Made by a program: the position numbers and the translations under genes | In this document: one piece after another, positions 19,300-29,830 of the stretch | Layout of the letters: each line of letters starts with the position of its first letter | Numbering within the stretch: the first letter of the stretch is position 1 | Assembly (NCBI GenBank): GCA_022072125.1 | Contig: JAJVIH010000016.1 | Coordinates: forward strand, 307,856-371,855 | Length of the DNA: 64,000 bases | DNA from: Myxococcota bacterium | Lineage (GTDB): Bacteria > Myxococcota > JAJVIH01 | Reading direction: 5' to 3' | Notes under the pieces: generated by a model | Database searches by the model: none | What the model saw: only the letters and a program-made list of their open reading frames with translations | Told to the model about the DNA's origin: nothing

Positions 19300-20148
19300 A
19301 TGTCCGCGGGAGACCTCCAGCCGCTCAAGCCACGGCGTCCGCCCAGGCCGGGAAGTTCTGTTCCGCCGCCAGCGGATGCCCCGCCGCCGCTGAAATGGGC
19401 GGGCGGCAAACGCTGGCTGATTCCCGAACTGACCAAACTGTGGGAACCATATTCCCGCCACCGCCTGGTGGAGCCTTTCTGCGGCGGATTGGGGGTGGCG
19501 CTGTCATTGCGTCCGGAGCGCCTGCTCGCCAATGACATCAATCCGCACCTGATCCACTTCTACCGCAGCCTGCAGAAGGGGTTGAAGATATCCTTCGCCA
19601 TGGAGAACGACGCGGAACTGTTCTATCGCCACCGCGATCGGTTCAACGCATTGATCGCCCAGGGGAAATCTGATTCGGGCGAGGCGGCGGGCCTGTTCTA
19701 TTACCTGAACCGGACCGGCTACAACGGGCTGTGCCGTTTCAACAGCAAAGGCGTCTTCAATGTGCCTTTCGGCCAGTACAAAACCATCAATTACCAGCGG
19801 GATTTCAGCGCCTACAAAGCGGTGTTGAAGCACTGGGAATTCACCTGCGGACAGTTTGATTCGATGGAGATTAACGGGCAGGATTTTGTCTACGCCGATC
19901 CGCCCTATGACGTGCCGTTCACCTCCTATTCCAGCAAGATGTTTCTGTGGGAGGATCAGGTCCGTCTGGCCGAATGGCTGGCGCGGCTGACCTGCCCGGT
20001 GGCGGCGTCCAACCAGGCGACGGAGCGGATTATTCTACTCTACCGGAAGCTTGGTTTCCACATCAGAACCCTGCAGGCGCCGCGCCGCATCAACTCCACC
20101 GGCGATCGCACCCCCGCCCGCGAAATACTGGCCGTGAGGAACCTGTGA
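19300..20148 (+). CDS. Dam-type (D12 class) adenine-specific DNA methyltransferase
   Basis: PPLKWAGGKRWLIPELTKLW, LVEPFCGGLGVALSL, LFYYLNRTGYNGLCRFN..., DFVYADPPYDVPFTSYSSKMF (DPPY motif). Confidence 0.93.
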   Translation: MSAGDLQPLKPRRPPRPGSSVPPPADAPPPLKWAGGKRWLIPELTKLWEPYSRHRLVEPFCGGLGVALSLRPERLLANDINPHLIHFYRSLQKGLKISFAMENDAELFYRHRDRFNALIAQGKSDSGEAAGLFYYLNRTGYNGLCRFNSKGVFNVPFGQYKTINYQRDFSAYKAVLKHWEFTCGQFDSMEINGQDFVYADPPYDVPFTSYSSKMFLWEDQVRLAEWLARLTCPVAASNQATERIILLYRKLGFHIRTLQAPRRINSTGDRTPAREILAVRNL

Positions 20149-20573
20149 ACCACCGCGTCCGCGACACCAAAACCGGCCAGGTAATGGAGGCCATGGTCCA
20201 CCAGGCGCTGCAGATGGGCGGCTACTGGATGCAAACCCAACTCGATGTGGGTTGCCGTCCGGGCGGCAAGCGCCACAAGGTGGATGCGCTGGCTTCCTCG
20301 CCGCGGAGCGGCCAGTTCCTGGTGTCGCTGAAATGGCAACAAACCCCGGGCACGGTGGAACAGAAGATACCCTTCGAGGTGATTTCGCTGATCAAGGCGC
20401 TGAATGATCACCCGGAATATGCGCGGGCCTACCTGGTGCTGGGCGGAGAAGGCTGGACGCTGCGCGACTTCTTCACCGGCGGCGGACTGACGCCCTATCT
20501 TCACGGCGGCGAGCGGGTGCGCATCATCACGCTGGAGCAGTTCATCATGCGCGCCAACCGCCACGAGCTTTGA
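20145..20573 (+). CDS. Probable PD-(D/E)XK-type restriction endonuclease/nuclease partner of the Dam-type methylase
   Basis: GTG start overlapping methylase stop (GTGA); RHKVDALASSPRSGQFLVSLKWQQTPGTVEQKIPFEVISLIKAL resembles the D-x(n)-(E/S)xK nuclease core. Confidence 0.6.
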   Translation: MNHRVRDTKTGQVMEAMVHQALQMGGYWMQTQLDVGCRPGGKRHKVDALASSPRSGQFLVSLKWQQTPGTVEQKIPFEVISLIKALNDHPEYARAYLVLGGEGWTLRDFFTGGGLTPYLHGGERVRIITLEQFIMRANRHEL

Positions 20574-20750
20574 GAGGTGGTCCCGCCTCCCGCTGTCCGG
20601 CGGAAGGACTGGCGTTGACGCGGAGCGGATGCCGATCGCCCCCGCGCGATCCGGCGCGTTCATTCATGCGGCCGGCAAGGCCGGTGTGATTGGAACTTCA
20701 GGCGCCGCCATGGTATGCCTTTTCCGGGTCACGCAGGGAGTGAGGCAATC

Positions 20751-21620
20751 ATGGGTTTGAATCGCCGATGGCCTTTGTTGGCGCTGTTGTTGGCCCTTAG
20801 CTCCTGCCAGGGTTCAAAGCCTCCGCCAACTGGACCCGGCGGCATTGTCAACGATTTTGGCGCCACGGGTGACGCCGGGCCGTCTCCGGCGGCAGCCCCC
20901 GGCGGAGGAAAAACCCACGACGCCGCCGATGACAGTGAAAGCGCCGATGGCGGCGCGGGCTTGGCCAACGACGCCGGGCCTGCCGCTCCCAACGCCGACG
21001 CCCAAGCCGGGGATAGCGCCCGGCCGCCGGACGCCGGGGAGCCCGCTGGTTGTCCGGAACGCGATGGCGCTCCCGCGACCGGAGTCTCCATCGCCGGGGA
21101 GTATTACCTGGCAGGCACGCTGATCGCCCAGGGCGAATTGGAGAAAAAACTCAGCCCGGAGCGGCATATCTCCCTGTTTGAGTTTGAAGTCCGCCTGTTT
21201 CAGGACAAGCCATTTGGCGGCGGCAAGGTCATGCTGGCCGGCGCGCTGGATGATCGTTTCCGCGATGCGCAAAGGGATGTCGAGTTCTCAGCCGTTCCAG
21301 TGGCCGAAGACGGTTCGTTCACCCTGGAACTCCCGGGCGTGAGCATCTCACCCGATGGACCGTTCCAGTTGATGAAAACCGAGGTGCTGGCCAACCTGAC
21401 CATCACCGGCGTGATCCGGGGAGAGGACTGTCTCAACGGCAAGATCACCGTGGATATCCCCACGCCGGACTACCGCGATGAAGGGTTGAAGGGGCTCAAG
21501 GCGCAGTGGAAGGGTTCGTTTTACGCCTCGCTGCGCCAGCGCCTCACCCTGGCGGATAAAGATCGCGGCATGTGCGACGGCTGCTCCGTTCCCGACGCCG
21601 ACGCCGGCGCCGCCGATTAG
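20751..21620 (+). CDS. Lipoprotein with Asp/Ala/Gly/Pro-rich linker and unknown globular domain
   Basis: MGLNRRWPLLALLLALSSCQGSKPPP (lipobox LSSC), linker DAGPSPAAAPGGGKTHDAADDSE..., then folded domain. Confidence 0.7.
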   Translation: MGLNRRWPLLALLLALSSCQGSKPPPTGPGGIVNDFGATGDAGPSPAAAPGGGKTHDAADDSESADGGAGLANDAGPAAPNADAQAGDSARPPDAGEPAGCPERDGAPATGVSIAGEYYLAGTLIAQGELEKKLSPERHISLFEFEVRLFQDKPFGGGKVMLAGALDDRFRDAQRDVEFSAVPVAEDGSFTLELPGVSISPDGPFQLMKTEVLANLTITGVIRGEDCLNGKITVDIPTPDYRDEGLKGLKAQWKGSFYASLRQRLTLADKDRGMCDGCSVPDADAGAAD

Positions 21621-21783
21621 CGGCGCCCGCACGCTGTTCCGCCCCGCAGCAGCTTCAAACCCGGCTCAGCGCGGTCTCCCATCGCCATGGCGTTTTCTCC
21701 GCGGCGCGTTGCGCCGGGGAGCCGGAACCTTTTCCCCCGCCCTTGCCGGCGGTTTCATCGCACATGGTTTGATGTTTTTGACA

Positions 21784-21806
21784 ATGGCGCCCGCGCCATT
21801 TTTTTG
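21784..21806 (+). terminator. Rho-independent terminator
   Basis: ATGGCGC-CC-GCGCCAT followed by TTTTTTG. Confidence 0.7.
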
Positions 21807-21839
21807 GGATGCCCAGCGCCCGGCTATACCCTTGGCCCC

Positions 21840-23063
21840 ATGAGCGGGATGCAACATCTCTCATCTACCACGCCCGGCTGCGCACCCTCGCCTGAACGCG
21901 ATGCGCGCTATCAGCGTTGCCCCAACTGCAACCGTCCCAACGATGTATCCACCTGCGCGGAAGGCCAGAAGATCACCTGCCGCGAGTGCGGGGTCCGTTT
22001 TTCGGTGGATTCCGCCACCGCCGCGCGCACGCCCACCCCGCCGCCCGACCTGCTGCGCAGTCCGCATACCGCCAAACTGCCAGCGTTCCGCATATCCGGA
22101 TACCGCATCAAGGGCGTGATCGGGCAGGGCGGCATGGGGGTGATTTACCTGGCGGAGCAGGAATCCCTCTCCCGCGATGTCGCCATCAAGGTGCTGGCGG
22201 AAAAATGGGCCGGGCAGGAGGTCATTCTGCAGCGTTTTCACCGCGAGGCGGCGGCGCTGGCCAACCTGCGGCACCCCAACATCATCACCATCATTGACAA
22301 GGGCGAGTCCATGGGCCAGCCCTGGTTCGTGATGGAATACATCAAAGGCAAGAGCCTGCGCGATCTGATTGATCGCGGGCCGCTCAACCTGACCGACTGG
22401 GAATCCATCATCATCCAGATTTGCCGGTCGCTGGAGCACGCCCACGCCCACGCCGTGGTGCACCGGGACATCAAACCGGAAAATATTCTCATTGATCATA
22501 TGGGCAATGTGAAACTGGCCGACTTCGGTCTTGCGGCCTTGGTGGACCCCCAGCGTGCGACCGACAACATGACGCGCAGCCAGGTCGCCATGGGCACCTT
22601 CAATTACATGGCTCCGGAGCAGCGCCGCAACGCCAAGACCGTGGACCGCCGCGCCGATGTCTACTCACTGGGTGTGGTCATGTACGAAATGTTGACCGGT
22701 TTTCTGCCAGAGCGGGAATACCGGCCTCCTTCCACCGTCAATCCGCAGGTTCCGCCCGCGATTGACGACGTGATCGCCCGCTGCCTCGCCACCGATCCGG
22801 ACGGACGCTTTGAAACCGCCCAGAAACTCAAGGAAGCTGTCCGCGCCGCCTGCTCCCGGCTGAAAATCTCCGGCGTTCCACGCTCCAACCCGGAAGCTCC
22901 CGGAACGCCCCCAGCCGAGGCGCGCCCGGAAATCCGGCGGCGGCTCAATGGCCGGCGCTCCCGGCCCATCATGGCGGAGCGGCGGGTGCAGGCCGCCGTG
23001 CTGGCCACCGCCGTGCTGATGACCTTTTCCACTATCGTCTTGCTGCTCGTCCGGGCGGTCTGA
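21840..23063 (+). CDS. Ser/Thr protein kinase with N-terminal zinc ribbon and C-terminal TM
   Basis: RCPNCNRPNDVSTCAEGQKITCRECG; YRIKGVIGQGGMGVIYLAEQ; VVHRDIKPENILID; LADFGLA; C-terminal VLATAVLMTFSTIVLLLVRAV. Confidence 0.92.
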   Translation: MSGMQHLSSTTPGCAPSPERDARYQRCPNCNRPNDVSTCAEGQKITCRECGVRFSVDSATAARTPTPPPDLLRSPHTAKLPAFRISGYRIKGVIGQGGMGVIYLAEQESLSRDVAIKVLAEKWAGQEVILQRFHREAAALANLRHPNIITIIDKGESMGQPWFVMEYIKGKSLRDLIDRGPLNLTDWESIIIQICRSLEHAHAHAVVHRDIKPENILIDHMGNVKLADFGLAALVDPQRATDNMTRSQVAMGTFNYMAPEQRRNAKTVDRRADVYSLGVVMYEMLTGFLPEREYRPPSTVNPQVPPAIDDVIARCLATDPDGRFETAQKLKEAVRAACSRLKISGVPRSNPEAPGTPPAEARPEIRRRLNGRRSRPIMAERRVQAAVLATAVLMTFSTIVLLLVRAV

Positions 23064-23250
23064 TCCCCCGGCCAATCCCTCGCATTTCTCCCGTCCGGAT
23101 TGTCCGCGCCGGCGCTGGACAATCCGCGCCAGCAGGGTGGTTTTCCGCGCAAACGGACGCTCAAAACCGCGGGATTGCGCTTGCCTCCCCCAGAGTATTT
23201 GATTTAACCTGCTCTTTTATTATGGAGATCATCCTCTCCAGGATTGCATA

Positions 23251-24537
23251 ATGCTCGATAGCGGCGGCGCCATTCAGGGCCAGAAGTTCGGCAAATACAT
23301 GCTCATCGATCGCATCGCGGTCGGCGGGATGGCCGAGATATTTCTGGCGCGCCAGGAAGGTATTGATGGTTTCGAGCGCCCTGCCGTCATCAAGCGCATC
23401 CGCCCGCATCTCTCGAACCAGCCGGGCTTCATCAAGATGTTCCTGAATGAAGCCAAGATCGCCGCCCAGCTCAACCACCCCAACGTCTGCCAGATTTACG
23501 ATTTGGGCCGCATCGGCGACTCCTATTTCCTCTCCATGGAGTTCATCCATGGCCGGGACATGAGCCGCATCATTCCCAAGGCCAAGAAGAAAAATATTCC
23601 CTTTCCCATGGAGTACGCCCTGCGCATCGCCGAGGAGGTTTGCCAGGGACTCCACCACGCCCACAGCAAAACCGACGCCTATGGCAATCCGCTCAATATC
23701 GTTCACCGCGATGTTTCCCCGGAAAACGTGCAGGTGTCGTTTGACGGCCATGTGAAGATGCTCGATTTCGGCATCGCCAAGGCCCAGGGTTCCCTGTCGG
23801 AAACCAAGGCGGGAGAGATCAAGGGCAAGCTCTCCTACCTGTCGCCGGAACAGTGCAAGGGCCTGGCGCTGGACCACCGCAGCGACGTGTTTGGCGTGGG
23901 CGCCATGCTCTATGAATGGCTGACCGGCTACAAGCTGTTCAAGGGAGAAAGCGATCTCGAGGTCATCAACAACATCATTGACGGGAAGATTTACCCGCCC
24001 AGCTATTTCAAGGCGTCCATCCCCGAGCCGGTGGAGCGAATCGCCATGAAATCGCTGGAGAAGGACCGGGAGAAACGCTACCAGTCCGCGTGGGAGATGC
24101 ACCAGGAAATTGAGGCGTTCCTCAAGAGCCACACCTTCTATCCCACCAATATGCATCTCTCCAACTTCATGAAACAGCTTTTCAAGGATGAACTGGAGAA
24201 GGAGCAGAAACGCTACGCCGAACTGACCGAGGCCGCGCGCCGGCTGGGGCGTAACAGCGTGGTGGACATGGAGGCCGTGCCGGACGACAACTCGTCGCAC
24301 CAGACGGACACCTTTCCCGCGCGGCGGGAAGGATCCCGCCCAGGGGGAGGATCGGAAACTCCCCAGAACCGGCAGGTGCATCTGTCCGGCACGATAGACG
24401 GCGGTGGGGGCAAACTGCTCAAGCTGGCCATCACCAACGCGGAGTTCGACAAGTTGAAGGCGATGGCGGAGAAGAACAACACCAAGGTCACCGAACTGGT
24501 GAAGGATATTCTGCGTCATTACCTGAAGTACCAGTGA
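23251..24537 (+). CDS. Ser/Thr protein kinase with C-terminal ribbon-helix-helix-like tail
   Basis: KYMLIDRIAVGGMAEIFLARQE, NIVHRDVSPENVQVSFDGHVKMLDFGIAK; last 41 aa KLLKLAITNAEFDKLKAMAEKNNTKVTELVKDILRHYLKYQ. Confidence 0.9.
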   Translation: MLDSGGAIQGQKFGKYMLIDRIAVGGMAEIFLARQEGIDGFERPAVIKRIRPHLSNQPGFIKMFLNEAKIAAQLNHPNVCQIYDLGRIGDSYFLSMEFIHGRDMSRIIPKAKKKNIPFPMEYALRIAEEVCQGLHHAHSKTDAYGNPLNIVHRDVSPENVQVSFDGHVKMLDFGIAKAQGSLSETKAGEIKGKLSYLSPEQCKGLALDHRSDVFGVGAMLYEWLTGYKLFKGESDLEVINNIIDGKIYPPSYFKASIPEPVERIAMKSLEKDREKRYQSAWEMHQEIEAFLKSHTFYPTNMHLSNFMKQLFKDELEKEQKRYAELTEAARRLGRNSVVDMEAVPDDNSSHQTDTFPARREGSRPGGGSETPQNRQVHLSGTIDGGGGKLLKLAITNAEFDKLKAMAEKNNTKVTELVKDILRHYLKYQ

Positions 24538-24746
24538 ATCTGCGGCGCGGGAGTTGGGCGGCGGTTTCCCGGCAATCCGCCGGATTTGCGGAATCCGGCG
24601 TCTTTGCGTTGCATCACATGCGGAAGAAATCAGCCGTCAATGGTGAATTGGTCCATCCTTGCGTATCAGGATGTATCCCCCCACTCGCGGAACATGGCCG
24701 GTGTCTTTCCGGCGCCCCCGAAACGCCATTTTCTTCCAGCCAGCCT

Positions 24747-24777
24747 CTTGACCCTGCGGAAACGCACCCCATATACT
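24747..24777 (+). promoter_or_regulatory. Heat-shock (sigma32/RpoH-like) promoter CTTGACC-13-CCCCATAT overlapping a sigma70-like TTGACC-18-TATACT
   Basis: CTTGACC at 24747-24753; CCCCATAT at 24767-24774; TATACT at 24772-24777; upstream of grpE-dnaK. Confidence 0.7.
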
Positions 24778-24849
24778 ATTGCATTCCAATGCCTGCCTTG
24801 GGTTTACTGGCGAGAGTGAGCGGAAGCAGGCTGTAACCGGATCAACCCG

Positions 24850-25872
24850 ATGGATTCAGATCGTCCCATGAGCAATCCGGATAAAAAAAAGCCCGTCAGT
24901 ATTGAGCAAGCCATGGCCGAGGCCCTGGCCAGCGTCGAACGTATCGAACGCGAAAGTTCAGGCGAACAGGAAGGCGTTGATCTTGACATTGGCGCGGAAA
25001 CTGAAAATCATGCCGCCGAACTGAAAAAACTCCGCGAAGAGATTGACGCCCTGCGCCGCCAGTCCGACGAGGCCCAGGAAAAGATGCTGCGGGTGGCTGC
25101 TGAATACGACAACTACCGCAAACGCATGATCAAGGAACGCTCCGAGATCATGAAATACGCAGGCGAAGGTCTGCTGCGTGAACTGCTGCCCTCTCTCGAT
25201 AACCTGAAGCGGGCCCTGCAGTTTGCTCCGTCGGGGGATGAAAGCAAGGAGTTTGTCAAGGGTATCGTCATGGTGTCCCGCATGGTGCATGAGGCCATCG
25301 CCCGGTTTGGCGCGGAAGGGTTCGAATCCAAGGGGAAACCCTTCAACCCCGAGCGGCACGAGGCGCTGCAACATGTGTTTTCCGCCGATGTTCCGGCGGG
25401 GGCCATCATCGAGGAAATGGAGTCCGGTTATTTGTTCAAGGATCGTTTGCTGAGACCGGCCAAGGTGCTGGTGTCCCGCGGGCCGGCCCCGGCGCCGAAA
25501 CCGGCGGATCCGCCGGTGGCGGAAGCGCCGCCGGCCGCTGAACACCGTCCATCTGGCGGGGCGGACAGCGTGGAATCGCCCGGCAAACCGGCGTCCGGCT
25601 CCATGGCCGCTGGACCGGCCAGGCCCGCCACGGCTCCCGCGCAAGAGGTTGAGCAAACCGTGGCCGCGCCGGAGCCGGCGGCGGAGGGCAAGCCTGCCGC
25701 GGAAGCAGCGGCGGGGTCCGGCATGGAAAATCCGGGGGGAGAGAACGGGCCAAAGGCGCCATGGGAAGAGGCGCCGGGGGTTTCTGAAATAGCAAGGTCT
25801 GGGGGCGCCGGGGAAAGCGGCGGGGATGGTGATGGCGCGGATAGCGAGACTTCGACAAAGGATGCCAAATAA
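24850..25872 (+). CDS. grpE: GrpE nucleotide exchange factor with long low-complexity C-terminal extension
   Basis: RVAAEYDNYRKRMIKERSEIMKYAGEGLLRELLPSLDNLKRAL...KPFNPERHEALQHVFSADVPAGAIIEEMESGYLFKDRLLRPAKVLVS. Start could also be 24868. Confidence 0.93.
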   Translation: MDSDRPMSNPDKKKPVSIEQAMAEALASVERIERESSGEQEGVDLDIGAETENHAAELKKLREEIDALRRQSDEAQEKMLRVAAEYDNYRKRMIKERSEIMKYAGEGLLRELLPSLDNLKRALQFAPSGDESKEFVKGIVMVSRMVHEAIARFGAEGFESKGKPFNPERHEALQHVFSADVPAGAIIEEMESGYLFKDRLLRPAKVLVSRGPAPAPKPADPPVAEAPPAAEHRPSGGADSVESPGKPASGSMAAGPARPATAPAQEVEQTVAAPEPAAEGKPAAEAAAGSGMENPGGENGPKAPWEEAPGVSEIARSGGAGESGGDGDGADSETSTKDAK

Positions 25873-25932
25873 AGTACAGAAACAGGGGGCGCGGCGCTAA
25901 ATCCACGGCGTGTCCGCGAAGCGGGAGCGTTT

Positions 25933-27747
<1,815 letters not shown>

Positions 27748-27764
27748 TTTCTTCCTCCAAACGC

Positions 27765-27793
27765 TTGACCGGAATACCCCGCGCTGCTATACC
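27765..27793 (+). promoter_or_regulatory. Sigma70-type promoter TTGACC-17-TATACC for the tRNA pair
   Basis: Hexamers at 27765-27770 and 27788-27793, 35 nt upstream of tRNA-Lys. Confidence 0.7.
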
Positions 27794-27828
27794 GCGCGAG
27801 CTTTTCGGGAGCCTTCCCCGCCTGTCAG

Positions 27829-27904
27829 GAGGCGCTAGCTCAGCCGGTAGAGCAACGGTCTTTTAAGCCGTGGGTCCTGGGTTCGACTCCCAGGCGCCTC
27901 ACCA
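27829..27904 (+). tRNA. tRNA-Lys(TTT)
   Basis: GAGGCGCTAGCTCAGCCGGTAGAGCAACGGTCTTTTAAGCCGTGGGTCCTGGGTTCGACTCCCAGGCGCCTCACCA; cloverleaf and TTT anticodon. Confidence 0.95.
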
Positions 27905-27911
27905 CTTACGC

Positions 27912-27987
27912 GACCCCATCGTCTAGAGGCCCAGGACATCGGCCTTTCACGCCGGTAACGCGGGTTCGAATCCCGCTGGGGTCGCCA
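27912..27987 (+). tRNA. tRNA-Glu(TTC)
   Basis: GACCCCATCGTCTAGAGGCCCAGGACATCGGCCTTTCACGCCGGTAACGCGGGTTCGAATCCCGCTGGGGTCGCCA; TTC anticodon. Confidence 0.95.
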
Positions 27988-28019
27988 TTTTTTTGTCTGG
28001 AACCCGGAATAAACCCGGT

Positions 28020-29090
28020 TCAGACGTCCAGCGGAAGGCCCTTCTCCAGCAACCTTTCCCACCGTTCGGCCACGGCCGGAGAGGGGTGGGCTTCAGCCGC
28101 CCGCCGCAGCAGGCGCCGGTGACCCTCAACCCGTCCGCGTTCCAGGGCGGCGCGGATTTCCCCCGCCAGCATTTCCGCCGAAAGCTCCTCGACGATCCCC
28201 GGCAGCCCGTGGGCGGCGAAAAGTTCCGCCACGCCGCAGCGCGAACTGATCACGGCCGGAACGCCGCACGCCAGCGCTTCCAGCGGGGCGTTGCCGAAGG
28301 CCTCGTAACGGGAAGGCAGCACCAGCACATCCGCGGCTTGCAGGAGTTCCAACATGCCGGTGCGTTCGCCGGCGCGAACCGTGCGCAGGCCATGCAGGGA
28401 TACTTTGCGCTGGCGGGAGGCGGTCAATCCGGCGGTGATCAGCACCGGGCGGGGCGACAACAAACGCAGCGCGTCCGCGAGCAGATCCAGGCCCTTGCGG
28501 ATCGGGTCGCCGCCCACAAACAGCGCCACCGGTTCCCGATCGGAAACCCCCAGGATACCGCGGACGCGGGCGCGTTCTTCCTTGTCAGGCGGGACAAAAC
28601 GCAGGGAGTCCACGCCATTGGGTATGACGGCGATGCGGCTGGCGGGAACGCCAGCGTCTTCCAGTTCGCGCGCGCCGCGCCTGGACAACGCCGCCACGCC
28701 GCGCAGGCGCGGATGGTTCAGGATATCCTCTTCCAGGCGGGCGATGGCCTCGTCGCGGGCTTTCCAGGGTGAACCACAGGCGTGGATATTCTCCCGGTGC
28801 AGGCCGCCGCCCGCGCGAAACCAATGGGCGCCGGGAACGCGGGAAAAGCTGACGGCGATGGCTTCCGGCATCCTCGCCAGTTGATCCTCCAGCCGTTTCT
28901 GCAAGGGAATCTGTTTCAACCGATCCCGCCAGCGTGTCTTTCCGGCCCAGGCTGGCGCCCCGGCGGCGATGTGTCCGGCCAGGATGATCACTTCGTGTCC
29001 GCGGACGTGCAGGCCGTGGGCCAATTCCCACGCCTTTCCTTCGACGCCGCCGGCGGGCTGGAAGCGCCGGACCACCAGGATGATCTTCAT
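28020..29090 (-). CDS. Glycosyltransferase family 4 (LPS core-type)
   Basis: MKIILVVRRFQPAGGVEGKAWELAHGLHVRGHEVIILAG...VIPNGVDSLRF...VALFVGGDPIRKGLDLL...LVLPSRYEAFGNAPLEALACGVPAV. Confidence 0.9.
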   Translation of the reverse strand: MKIILVVRRFQPAGGVEGKAWELAHGLHVRGHEVIILAGHIAAGAPAWAGKTRWRDRLKQIPLQKRLEDQLARMPEAIAVSFSRVPGAHWFRAGGGLHRENIHACGSPWKARDEAIARLEEDILNHPRLRGVAALSRRGARELEDAGVPASRIAVIPNGVDSLRFVPPDKEERARVRGILGVSDREPVALFVGGDPIRKGLDLLADALRLLSPRPVLITAGLTASRQRKVSLHGLRTVRAGERTGMLELLQAADVLVLPSRYEAFGNAPLEALACGVPAVISSRCGVAELFAAHGLPGIVEELSAEMLAGEIRAALERGRVEGHRRLLRRAAEAHPSPAVAERWERLLEKGLPLDV

Positions 29091-29830
29091 TCCGTATCTG
29101 GCCCGCCCTTGCGCAGCCAATGGTATTTCCAGCGGGTTTCCGCGGCCGCCAGCCGCGCGTAGGAAAAACCGTCGGCGCCGGAGAGAACCCACCCGTCCGC
29201 CAGCAGGACCTTGAAATACTTCCAGGCGGGGCGCAGCCATTCATCGGCGGCGGTGGCGCGCTGGCCCCGGTTGCGCATGGCCATGGCGGACAGCCGGGCA
29301 TAGCGCATGGCGCGTTTTTCGTATTCTACCCAGTCGCCGAAACTGTGGTGCAGCACTGGATGGCGGAAAGCGTTCACCGGCCCGTCAGTCAGCAGGCGAT
29401 CATGGGGCTCATGGCTGGTGTCGTAAAGCGCGGAGCCGCGCCGGAAAAGGCGGACATGATACTCCCGCCGCCAGCGGCGCAAGACGGTTCCGTTCCGGAG
29501 GGTGACGAAGGCGATGCGCCACGCCGGCGCGGCGGCGAGATCGGTTCGCGCGATTTCCGCCGCCAACTCCGGGCTGAGTTCCTCATCCGCGTCGAGGTTC
29601 AGCACATAATCGCCCCGGCAGCATTCGAGACCGGCCTGTTTCTGGCGGTTGGTTCCATCGTAAGGGCGGCGGATGACGCGCGCCCCGGCCTCTTCCAGCA
29701 GGCGGAGGGTGCCGTCGCTGGAGCCGCCGTCCACCGCCACGATTTCGTCCGCCACGCCGCGAACCGATTGCAGCGCCCGCCCGATGCGGCGTTCTTCGTT
29801 CTGGCAGATGATGAGCAGGGACAGCCTCAT
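29087..29830 (-). CDS. Glycosyltransferase family 2 (WaaE/KdtX-like)
   Basis: LSLLIICQNEERRIGRALQSVRGVADEIVAVDGGSSDGTLRLLEEAGARVIRRPYDGTNRQKQAGLECCRGDYVLNLDADEELSPEL. Confidence 0.9.
   Translation of the reverse strand: MRLSLLIICQNEERRIGRALQSVRGVADEIVAVDGGSSDGTLRLLEEAGARVIRRPYDGTNRQKQAGLECCRGDYVLNLDADEELSPELAAEIARTDLAAAPAWRIAFVTLRNGTVLRRWRREYHVRLFRRGSALYDTSHEPHDRLLTDGPVNAFRHPVLHHSFGDWVEYEKRAMRYARLSAMAMRNRGQRATAADEWLRPAWKYFKVLLADGWVLSGADGFSYARLAAAETRWKYHWLRKGGPDTE

Noticed and set aside
18123-20573. Full-blown defence island
   Set aside because: Only a methylase/nuclease pair is recognisable; no other defence effectors, integrases or mobile-element genes were found nearby.
27835-28129. Small minus ORFs over the tRNA pair
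   Set aside because: Translate tRNA-Lys/tRNA-Glu sequence antisense.
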